A DNA stretch of 64,000 nucleotides, taken from assembly GCA_963555705.1 (NCBI GenBank), contig OY743170.1:28347362-28411361 (forward strand). The letters run 5' to 3'. Positions 10,571 to 19,179 of the stretch are shown in pieces (position 1 is the stretch's first letter; each line of letters opens with the position of its first letter). The translations under genes and the position numbers were made by a program. Source of the DNA: Ligustrum vulgare (taxonomy: Eukaryota; Streptophyta; Magnoliopsida; Lamiales; Oleaceae). The notes under the pieces were generated by a model. It searched no databases and was not told the origin of the DNA. It worked only from the letters and a program-made list of their open reading frames with translations.

Positions 10571-11158
10571 GTGAGATTGCAAGAGGATCCTCGAGATAGG
10601 GATGTTGAGAAGAAGGAGGGAAAGCTGAAACTGGAAACTGTTGATCAAATTCCAAAATTTGAAGTAGAAGATGAAAAATTGGGTAGTAAGGAGGTGAATG
10701 AACAAGGAAATAAAATTGTGGAAGAGGTGATTGAGGATGAAAGTGCGGTTGAAAATAAAAATGTGGAAGAGGTAGTTGAGACTAAAAATGTAGAAGAAGT
10801 TGCAACAAAGGAAGGAGGTGAAGAGAAGGACCTCGTTGTTAGGGAAGAGGATTTGGAGATGATATACCATGAGTACAAGGATCCCTATCTTGTACTTGGT
10901 GAAACTAACATTCCCCACCCTATTTTGCTTAAATCTTTCTTGCAGGTTGAATATACTTGGAGATTTGAGCCACTCCACATATGGCCAAGGAAGTTCATAT
11001 TTCGACTCTTCCATCCAATTCAAGTATTAGAATATTACTGGTTGATCCTACGTAATGGAGGCAAGAATTTTCCTTTTTATCCAGGCGGTGCGCTGAAACA
11101 CCAAGAACCAAGCTATGATTCGGGACGAATCATCTTGAAGAAGGGGAGAATGATGTGA
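10571..11158 (+). CDS. Element B acidic tail ORF
   Basis: This 195-codon frame has an acidic, Val/Glu-rich first part (KIVEEVIEDESAVENKNVEE, then a near-repeat NVEEVVETKNVEEVATKE), then the signature YHEYKDPYLVLGETNIPHPI and LLKSFLQVEY. Beyond this (after residue ~125) it reads through normally untranslated tail, hairpin and polypurine tract, ending 8 bases inside the 3' LTR. The functional protein probably ends near the SFLQ signature. I recognise no catalytic domain. It sits between protease and LTR, where reverse transcriptase and integrase should be. Confidence 0.5.
   Translation: MRLQEDPRDRDVEKKEGKLKLETVDQIPKFEVEDEKLGSKEVNEQGNKIVEEVIEDESAVENKNVEEVVETKNVEEVATKEGGEEKDLVVREEDLEMIYHEYKDPYLVLGETNIPHPILLKSFLQVEYTWRFEPLHIWPRKFIFRLFHPIQVLEYYWLILRNGGKNFPFYPGGALKHQEPSYDSGRIILKKGRMM
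11117..11150 (+). promoter_or_regulatory. Element B hairpin and polypurine tract
   Basis: GATTCGGGACGAATC (11117-11131) is followed by TTGAAGAAGGGGAGAA abutting the LTR at 11151. Confidence 0.8.
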
Positions 11159-11952
11159 TCCGAGATAGGAGCTCAAAGGAGAAGTCAAGTCACGGACGAC
11201 GCAACAACATTCGACATAGGAAAATGAACAATCTCCATGTTGGAAGCTAGTCGAGACGACGAGTGGATCAACCTCATTCAAGCCGTCAAAGAAAATTGTG
11301 AAATTTCAAGAATTACGACCGTAACATATGGGAGCTCACGGCCGTAACCATACCACTGAAGAAAACAGAGAATTTTGAAGAAATTGGACTTACGGCCGTA
11401 ACTAATATTAATTCCGGCCGTAACGCAGCCTCGGATCAAAAACAGAAATTTCAGAATTAAGACTTACGGCCGTAAAAGGAGTCTCACGGCCGTAACGGTG
11501 AAACAGAATGAGTCTTACGGCCGTAAGTAAATTAGTCACGGCCGTAAAATCGAATACGCGTGAATTTTAGAGTTTATTTATTTCCTTATTTTTAGGTATT
11601 TGTTTTCTAGTTTAATTAGAACTCTTAACCTAGATTTTGACCCTATTTATAGGGATGTAATTTTCATTATTCAATAGACAACTTTGATATTATAATTGAG
11701 AGGCTATTTTGCTTTCACAGTCTTATTCTTTATTGAATAAAATTCGAACTTGCGAGTTATTCTTGTTTGTTCAAATCTCGGTGAGAATTATTATTGCTTG
11801 TGATCAAGAGGTCAATATATCCCAGTGATTGTATTGGTTGCTTGGTTCAATTAATTTTAATTGGATCCATAAATCGTGGTTTCTTGGCGTTCTTGGGTCG
11901 ATTCCAATAATTTGTGGGTTGCGTAGCTACAATTGCTACGTGGTTTGCATCA
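11151..11952 (+). mobile_element. Family G element B, 3' LTR
   Basis: Starts TGATGTGATCC and ends TTTGCATCA at 11952. It contains eight ACGGCCGT-type sites and a TATA-like ctatttataggg near 11644. It is clearly homologous to, but diverged from, the 5' LTR at 8903, so the element is old or a recombinant of two family members. Confidence 0.85.
11315..11545. repeat. Phased ACGGCCGT array in LTR B 3' (8 sites)
   Basis: Sites start at 11315, 11338, 11392, 11414, 11466, 11486, 11517 and 11538, spaced 23, 54, 22, 52, 20, 31 and 21 bp. Six are exact; 11315 is ACGACCGT and 11414 is CCGGCCGT. Confidence 0.85.
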
Positions 11953-11974
11953 TCTGGTATCAGAGAAACGCCGA
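11953..11974. other. LTR-LTR inverted junction with a residual primer site
   Basis: Plus-strand LTR B ends at 11952, then TC and TGGTATCAGAG (11955-11965), then only nine bases before the inverted end of LTR D at 11975. An internal region began here and was cut off after the primer site. Confidence 0.75.
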
Positions 11975-12876
11975 TGATGCGATCCCGGGAGGGGGTCCTC
12001 GTCGTAACTCACGGAATAACGCTTGGAAAGTTCCAAATCCAGGTTGGAAAGGACGATAACAATGCAACCCCGACCTCACGACGCAAGAACCAGGGGTATA
12101 TTAAACTCGAGACCCGTTACGATGCGGAGATAAGAACTACAAAGGGGGAACGCCATAAGGAATGTCCAGATCCTTGATAAGTTCGATTTGTTGAACGCCA
12201 CAAGATTTGAATCTTGATAAGTTCGATGTTTAAAGGGAAAATTCTCACCTTTAGAGAGAGTAAAAACACTCAATAATTTTATTCATCAAAAGTATTCTAT
12301 TTTTACATTGAATGGAAAAGCATATAAATAGGCAAAATAAACCCTATTCGCTAACTGACTCTGAATAGAATTCTAATTAGGCTAAAATACCTAAAATAAC
12401 TAAAATAACCAAAATAACCAAAATTATCAAAATCAGAAAAAGAATTAAAAACCAATAAAGGAAATACAAATCAACTGAAATACTAAAATCCCGAAAAATT
12501 TGATTTGCACCGCTTACAGCCGTAAAAGTCGGACTTATGGCCGTAAGTCCTTCTCTGATCAAAATGTCACTATATTAGTTACGGCCGTGAAGATTGATTT
12601 TACGGCCGTAAATCTCCTTCTGAACAAAAATACCAATTTTCATTTACGGCCGTGAGGAATGTGATGCGGCCGTGAAATCCATAAGTTACGGCCATGAGAA
12701 ACAATGTTACGGCCGTAACGCATCTTCTGCCCAATTTTCTGATTTTCTGATCTGTTGACGTGATTTGAATCTCGACTCGAGCCCAACACGAAACTTTTTC
12801 ATTTTTCCATGTAGAATATTGTTGAATTGCCCGTATCTTGATTTCTCATTTTTGACGTCTTTTCCGGATCACATCA
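11975..12876 (-). mobile_element. Family G LTR D
   Basis: This 902-bp LTR on the minus strand runs from TGATGTGATCCGG (12876) to CCCGGGATCGCATCA (11975). From 12232 up to its start it is the inverted partner of 8903-9525. The remainder (11975-12231) is the downstream LTR half missing from the left arm. It holds eight ACGGCCGT-type sites. Confidence 0.85.
12516..12716. repeat. Phased ACGGCCGT array in LTR D (8 sites)
   Basis: Sites start at 12516, 12537, 12581, 12602, 12646, 12666, 12688 and 12709, spaced 21, 44, 21, 44, 20, 22 and 21 bp. Compared with the inverted copy at 9063-9241 it has one extra 21-bp unit (site 12581). Confidence 0.85.
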
Positions 12877-13323
12877 TCCCCTCTTCCTTTAAGATGATTC
12901 GTCCCGAATCATAACATTGTTCTTAGCTTCTTTTCCGGATCACATCATCCCCTCTTCCTTTAAGATGATTCGTCCCGAATCATAAAGCTGTTCTTGGCTT
13001 GCTCACTTGGTTTAGCCTCAAACCTTCTTCGTATAAGCAATGTTTGATCTTTGACGTTCTCTGAACCTGCTTGACTTCTTGTTTTAGCTTGAATTATAGA
13101 TTTTCCCGTCAAGCCCACCCTGATTCGTACCATTCCCTCTTTCTTTAGGGTGATTCGTCCCGAATCATGGTGTTGTTCTTAAAAAGTCAAACTGTACCTC
13201 CTGGATCAAACGGAAAATTGTCGATTCCCTGACATGTATACAATAAATGATGCTCCTCCAATTTGTAGACAAGAAGGTATTGAAACACGAGGGGAATTGA
13301 CCAAGGTTGATGTAAATCAAAAT
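12877..13323 (-). mobile_element. Family G LTR/polypurine junction duplication and tail fragment
   Basis: This is the inverted partner of 8434-8902. Two copies of the LTR-start/purine tract/hairpin block (hairpins at 12896-12910 and 12967-12981), an LTR-start fragment ending at 13132 and a third hairpin (13152-13166) are present in mirror order. Confidence 0.7.
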
Positions 13324-13933
13324 TCAATGCACAATAAACCTGCAAGAAAATTTAAAAAAAATGGGGAGGGAAATGTTAGCGTCTTCATGCACAAGGTATG
13401 GATCCTTGTACTCATGATAAAAAAAACCTCCACAACTTTTTTTCCCACCACAAGGCCCTTCTCGTCGCCTCCAAAAGTCAAATACTTTCTTGTTCATTCT
13501 CTTCTTTTTTCTCAACCACTTCTTCTAATTTTTCACATTCAACCACCTCTTCAATATTTTTATTGAAAAATTCAACATTCAAATGTTGAACTTCCACCCC
13601 AACTTCCAATTCATTCCTATCATTGTCAACAATGTTATTTTCAATCTCCTCTTCCACAATTTTATTCTGTACTTCAAGACTCGGAGTTTGATCAACAACT
13701 TCAATTTCTTTTTTCGCACACTCAACCTCCACTTCTAAATTTCTGGGCTCAATCACCTCTTCTAATTTCTCATGCTTTTGCTCAAGCACCACCTCATAAA
13801 TAATTTTATCAACATGATTAGACACCTCCTCTTCTAACTCGTTCCTCAAGTCTCCCTCCTTCTTAACAATCATATCCAAAGGCTTTTCTGGTAATTTAAC
13901 TACCTCCTCTCTTCCCCTTTCTTTCTCTTGCAA
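13324..13933 (-). pseudogene. Acidic tail ORF next to LTR E, two overlapping frames
   Basis: Minus-strand frames 13478-13933 (151 codons) and 13324-13515 overlap and together make one tail ORF broken by a frameshift near 13480-13510. The first is very acidic, with repeated VEEEIENNIV, LEEVIEPRNLEVEVE and KNIEEVVECEKLEEVVEK, probably coiled coil. The second carries YHEYKDPYLVHEDANISLPI. The frame begins almost directly after LTR E, so primer site, gag and protease are all deleted. The composition and C-terminal signature match 3065-3487 and 10571-11158. Confidence 0.55.
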
Positions 13934-13949
13934 CTCAGCTAGTCTGGAA

Positions 13950-14748
13950 CCCGGGAGGGGGTCACGACAGACACGCGGAAATAACGCCGGGAAAGTTCCG
14001 AATTCAGGTCGGAACGGACGATAACACTACGACCCGAGCCTCACGACGCAAGAACCAGGGGCATATTAAACCCGAGACCCATTACGATGCGGAAACAAGA
14101 ACCGTAATGGTTTGAACGCCACAAAGGATGCCCACGCCTTTGATAAGTTCGATTTGGTGAACGCCACAAATATCTCACAATATTTGATAAGTTCGAATTA
14201 AAGGGAATCCTCACCTTTAGAGAGTAAAAACACTCAACATATTTCATTCAATAATCAAAGTCTCCTCCTTTTTTATTACAATGAAGACGCCTTTATATAG
14301 GCAACAAGAACAAAAACCCTAGTCTACTTAGGAAACTAAATAAAATCTAATCTAATTAGGGAATAGATAAAATCTATCAAAATAGAGTCCTAATTTAATT
14401 GGAAACAAAATGTCCAAAACAAAGTAAATCTAATCCTATAATTAAGGAAATAAAAATCCGCAAATCTTGGAATTACGGCCGTGACAACATTCCTTACGGC
14501 CGTAACTGTACTTCTGGTTAAGGATTACGGCCGTGACCTTAAACTTACGGCCGTAACTGTTAAAATCTTGGAATCTTTAATTTCCACCCGTGGCTGACTT
14601 ACGACCGTGACCAGCTAGCTTACGGCCGTAAATACGAATCTGATCCATTTTGACTTGATTTGATATTTGAAGCTCTCTTAACCTGTTTGAATTCTTGTTT
14701 TGGCTTGAATTGTAGTTCTTTCCGTCAAGCCCGCCATGATTCTCATCA
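13950..14748 (-). mobile_element. Family G LTR E
   Basis: This minus-strand LTR starts TGATGAGAATCATGG at 14748 and ends near the CCCCTCCCGGG tail at ~13952. It is homologous in inverted orientation to LTR A. It includes a TATA-like tatataaaggcg near 14290 (reverse strand) and six ACGGCCGT-type sites. Right of 14748 the family G sequence stops, so this is the right edge of the cluster. Confidence 0.8.
14475..14629. repeat. Phased ACGGCCGT array in LTR E (6 sites)
   Basis: Sites start at 14475, 14496, 14527, 14547, 14601 and 14622, spaced 21, 31, 20, 54 and 21 bp. Five are exact; 14601 is ACGACCGT. Confidence 0.85.
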
Positions 14749-14921
14749 GAAATCTTCGTTACCGTCGTAATCAGACATGGATTATGAGGATGCGCCTAAA
14801 TTAAAACTCACGTTTATTAAATGTTTGTTTTGAACTTGGTGTCTTGATGATTAACAACGGCCTATTTATACTGTGATTTTATGACACTTGGTTTAACGTA
14901 ACTTCTACTTTGTTGAAAAAT

Positions 14922-15320
14922 TGTAGAGAATCAATAATTTATCTGTAAAAAACAATATTTCTTGGAAAAATGTATTGATACTCTACAGAGAATCAATAAT
15001 TTCTCTATAAAAAGCAATATTTCTTGGAAAATTGTAATCAATAATTTCTTTGTAAAAAGCAATATGTCTTGGAAAATTATATTGATTCTCTGCAGAGAAT
15101 CAATAATTTTCTGTAAAAAGCCATATTTCTTGAAAAATTGTATTGAATATCTGCAGAGAATCAATAATTTTTTTTGTAAAACGCAGTATTTGTTGAAAAA
15201 ATGTATTGATTCTCAGCAGAGAATCAATACTTTTGGAAAACAAAGCCTACTTTGTTGAAAAATTTTATTGATTCTCTGTAGAGAATCTACACTTTTAGGA
15301 AATAATATAGGCTTTGTTGA
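14922..15320. repeat. 62-bp minisatellite with internal palindromes
   Basis: About seven units carry a palindrome whose half is ATTGATTCTCTG (perfect at 15081-15104). Palindromes begin at 15081, 15143, 15205 and 15267, exactly 62 bp apart. Earlier units are partly deleted. Between them lies an A-rich arm (gtaaaaagcaatatttcttgg). The short frames reading through it are not genes. Confidence 0.85.
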
Positions 15321-15485
15321 AAATGTGATAGTTGTAAGTCATAATTCAATGTTTTACTGAAAATTTGGTTGTTTCTGTACAAGTGCCAAATTGATACTCC
15401 CCATTTGGCTATAAATGCTAGGCTAACAAGTTCCAATTCACAACTCAAATTTTGAAAAATCACAGACTGTTTTTACAAAATAAAA

Positions 15486-16480
15486 ATGTCTTGAAGCAAA
15501 TGAACTGCTAGTTACACAGTTGATGAGGACATCCACTTGACTCATGTGTACTTAGATATCTCTCAAGATTCCATAATCGGTATTCGCCAAAAGGTTCGAA
15601 GCTAAGGCAATGTGTGACCGAGGCATACAATAGCACTAAATCACCCCCACATGAATCCTCAAAAAGAAAGGTCCATCTCAACATGCATGGGTGAAATTAC
15701 GAAGGCCGTCTCAAAATTGTGAGGTTGTGTTCGTCAAGTTGAGAATTTACATCCGAGTGGGGCATCGGAGCAAGACATTGCAAGCATTCATATTTAATTT
15801 ACATATTTACTTTTATTTCAAATTTTACTGAATAACTTTCTTGTAACATGTCTTGTAGATGGACAGAGCCAAAATTCTATGCACACAAGACCCTTCTAAC
15901 AAGGGCATGTTCAAATTTGATCATTTGTGGACCCTACTTAAGGATATTGAAAAGTTCTCTTCGACGCCAAGTGTGTCATGCCAAGATTTTCAAACCTCCA
16001 CAAATGCTTTTGGATCTTATAAACCAGAGTGCCCACTAGGCGGCTCTCCCTTGTCCCTTGGACTTTCATCATTTTCTCTGAACATGGAGGACGTGGCTGC
16101 TGGGTGTACCTCGCTTGAACGGCCAATTGGTGTGATGAAGGCTAAAAATAAAAATAAAAAAACTTGAAGATGATACTAGAAAGGAATTAGACGAGATGAA
16201 GGTTGAGAATAAAGAACTCATGGAGTTGTTAAGAAAGGGAGCGGCTGATAGACAGAACTTTTATTAGTTGCAAATGTATAAAGAGGATAACAAAATATTA
16301 TTGACAAACTTGGATTCAATATCAGATCCAATGACATGTGAGTTCAAAAGGGGTGAACAACAACGCATTATTCGAAAGAGGACCCAACAACAACTAAATG
16401 AAAGTCAATCTGACTCAAGCTCATTCAGTCTGCTATTCGATGATCTAAGTGGCTCCGGAGGAAATTTGCCTGATTACTAA
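15486..16480 (+). pseudogene. PIF/Harbinger ORF1-like (MYB/SANT plus NAM-associated C-terminal domain)
   Basis: Several frames together give a recognisable protein. A SANT-like start (YTVDEDIHLTHVYLDISQDS) is followed by the helix CEVV/QVENLHPSGASEQDI region and an apparent intron ending at the AG before 15859. Next come DRAKILCTQDPSNKGMFKFD, HLWTLLKDIEKFS, ERPIGVMKAKNKNK, a Glu/Lys helix (ELMELLRKGAADRQ), ENKILLTNLDSISDPM and the C-terminal EQQRIIRKRTQQQLNESQ. This is the arrangement of plant NAM-associated proteins often misnamed glutathione S-transferase T3-like, which act as the DNA-binding partner of Harbinger transposases. It has early in-frame stops and several frameshifts. No DDE transposase is visible beside it. 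Confidence 0.7.
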
Positions 16481-17469
16481 AAACATCTCTTGCATGGTGT
16501 TCAACACTTTTTCGAAACTTTCTGTGTTTGTTGTGTTTTAATTAAAATTTGGTGTCGTCCAGTTATTCCACAACTGTCGCATTTTTCAATCAAATTTATT
16601 TTAATGTGTTACATCTTGTAATCAATTTCTATTTAATACTTCTTTATTACGGAAAAAATCATTAACCACAATTGAATAAAAATAAACATTAAAATTTATT
16701 TGACTACACAAATTATGGACAATTTCAACTTTACATAACACATTTTAAACAAGCTAAACAAAATTGTAGGGACCAAAATAGACAATAAATAAATGAAATA
16801 TGGACAAAAAACAACAAAAACAAAATTGTAGGGAACGAAAAAAGGGGATAAAACCCATTTTCCAGAACATTTGACAAAGCTACAAATGGCGCTGCACTGT
16901 AGCAGGGCACCATTTTGCCGAGCAAAATGGTGTTCGGCTGGAGCACTTCAAAGTGGCAAAATGGTGTGCCGGGCTTGAGTTTCTCTAAGTAATTCTTACT
17001 TTATATTGTTTGTGATCTCATGTTGTTTTCCTTGATTTTTCATACACTAAAATTACTTGGAGGTTAATTCTTTTCCAAGGGTTCCTATGAGGTCTTGAGA
17101 ATATGGTATAATTTAGTATGGGTGTGTAAGGAGAATCTTAGAGGAGAAAACTTGGAACACTTATGTGATCTCTATTCTTTTCTCTTTTTATTCTTTTTTA
17201 TTTTTTACTTCTGAATTTTTACCTCTGCATACATACTTGCTAGAAAATTAAGCATTGTATAGTACAACCTATGTATTACTATACTAATTAGAAATCTTGA
17301 ATTTTAAATAACTCTACTATGTGTCTATTTATTATTTTTCAAGATTTTATAATCTTTGATTGCATTGTGTGTGATTCTTCTGTACCAATTGGTCGTGACT
17401 CCCAATTTTTTTTTACTCAACTCTTCATAAGTGTCTTTTTTGTGATGACTTTTGATGCAGGTGAAATGT
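16481..17469. other. Non-coding stretch with a hairpin at 16908-16932
   Basis: The only structure is CACCATTTTGC (16908-16918), a three-base loop, and its exact complement GCAAAATGGTG (16922-16932), with the right arm repeated at 16956-16966. It may be the edge of a small Harbinger-type or MITE element associated with the ORF1 remnant, but terminal repeats and a target duplication were not established. The rest is AT-rich with no credible ORF. Confidence 0.5.
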
Positions 17470-17880
17470 CATAGAGCATTAGATAATGTTGGTATACTGT
17501 TATGATTGCTGGTAAGAGAACTGAACTTGAAGAAATTGCCTGAAGTATTATTTTTTGTACTCTTCTGAAACTGTTATGAAGACTATTGGTGAAACTAAAA
17601 ATGCTTCTAAATTATAGACCAAACTTCAAGCTCAGTATGTAACTAAAACTGATCCCCAACAAATGTTATTTTCTAAACCATTCTTTTCTTTCAAAATGGA
17701 TCCTTCTGTTGATTTAGAGGTAAGTTTAAAAAGATACAAAATTGCAAAATCTAGGCAACTGTGATGAAAAACTTTCAAAATATTATTCTCACCTTAAAAA
17801 ACATTTTGAAACGTCTGTTGATTATTCTCACCTCAAAATGTTTGGTTGTGCTGCATACGCTCATCAAAATATAGGAAACA
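17470..17880 (+). pseudogene. Ty1/copia gag and integrase scraps (plus strand)
   Basis: Fragments read AGKRTELEEIA, SETVMKTIGETKNASK and YVTKTDPQQML…FFSFKMDPSVDLE, resembling the UBN2-type copia gag. After a large deletion comes DYSHLKMFGCAAYAHQNIG (from about 17818), the segment following the copia integrase core. The frame breaks at about 17880, where an inverted copia fragment begins. Reverse transcriptase of the same orientation resumes at 22470. Confidence 0.65.
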
Positions 17881-18139
17881 TATGAAAAGTGCATCCTGAA
17901 TCAAGTATCCATTCCTCACTCATGTCATTACCCAACACTGTCATGATATTTAGACTTTCTAAGTCTAGACCAACAGCAAAATTCCCTACTTCTTCATTAC
18001 TATGGTCTCTTTTTTTCTTCTTTTTCAATTCAAAGCAATCTTTCCGAAAGTGTCCTTCTTTCCCACAATGGTAATACTTTTTATTAAACTTTTCTCTTGA
18101 CTTCGACCTACCCTTAAACTTTCCATATCGAGTAGTCAC
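17864..18139 (-). pseudogene. Ty1/copia gag zinc knuckle and protease start (minus strand)
   Basis: This 91-codon frame has a basic stretch (GKFKGRSKSREKFNKK), a CCHC knuckle (CGKEGHFRKDC), a Lys-rich linker, and the start of the copia protease with EEWILDSGCTFHM (catalytic DSG present). It ends where the plus-strand copia integrase fragment meets it. Its leader, primer site and LTR lie on the higher-coordinate side, consistent with minus orientation. Confidence 0.75.
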
Positions 18140-18718
18140 CCTTACCGTCGAATTGTGATAATTTGACCCTGGGGTCGGAAAACTTGGGATAGCTACTAGA
18201 TGCCATTCGTGAATTTACAATTCAAATTCAAAAATCAAGAGAAAAAAGTTTTTCAAGAAAATTTTCAAGATTCACAAATAATTTTCAATTTAACAACAAT
18301 CCAACACTTATCAAAAATAGGGATATTCTAAATTTCAGAATTATAGCATGCACTATTCACGATTTTATTAAAAAAAAGCAGTAAGAGTAAAATCAAAATC
18401 ACAGCATGCAAATTCAATTACAAAGAAAAATTCCCAAAACACAAGAATCCGATTCTTGAAATTAAAGGTGAGTTGAAATGATCTCACCAAGCAACCGAGA
18501 CAAGAAGAACACGCCAAGAATGAATACTACCCAGAACAAGTCACTGCCTTATCATAATTGGACTCGATTTTTTTTGAAAAAATTCACAATGACATAAAAT
18601 CAGTGCAATATTAATTCAAGAAACACAAAATACCAAAAAAAAAAAAAAAACTCCTAAATCTAATTTTTAGGGAAGAATACAAAAATTGAGAGAGAACCCA
18701 AAATCGGGCTCTAATACC
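18140..18718 (-). other. Copia leader and primer-binding site
   Basis: On the minus strand GGTATTAGAGCC (18707-18718) is a Met-tRNA primer-site variant (canonical GGTATCAGAGCC) following an LTR end …CTGAACAACA. The leader is AT-rich with an A-run near 18633. Confidence 0.7.
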
Positions 18719-19132
18719 TGTTGTTCAGAATTTAACGTGCTAATAGATTGATATTAACGTGGATAACATACAATCAAACAAGAATAGAAAAATAAAAGTA
18801 AATCAAAGAACGAAACAACCTCAATTTGTTGACCCAGTTCTGTGAAATTCACCTACATCTGGGGGCTCAGGATCAAACCCTTTCCACTAACCAAAACCTT
18901 CCAAAGAGAGTCAAAGATACAAGAAATCATGCAACAAAATCGTTTGCCCAATTCTAAAGAACCTGAACTATACAGCCTTTATTATCACCAATAAACCGCA
19001 CCAAATAATCTACAATAGCACTATTAAATTAGCCTACACTATGGCCCAATTTACACTACAAATATTTAAAAAAATTTGGGGCCAAAAACTCAAAGAATCG
19101 AGTGGAGAAAGATGAGCAGATTGCGCAAGGAA

Positions 19133-19171
<39 letters not shown>

Positions 19172-19179
19172 AGCATTCT
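18719..19179 (-). mobile_element. Copia 5' LTR, part 1, split by solo LTR T2
   Basis: Starts TGTTGTTCAGAATTTAACG on the plus strand beside the primer site. It includes a (GA)n tract at 19137-19170 and is interrupted at 19180. The remainder resumes at 22266 and ends before ~22470; its far terminus was not located. Confidence 0.6.

Noticed and set aside
9195..12562. Identical 60-codon hydrophobic ORFs on opposite strands (LILIILVILVIL)
   Set aside because: They are the two arms of the inverted LTR repeat; the hydrophobic run comes from a TTTTGGTTA-type simple repeat.
3806..14629. CRISPR-like array of short repeats with spacers
   Set aside because: The repeated unit is only 8-12 bp, spacers are not unique, the context is plant LTRs, and no cas genes exist.
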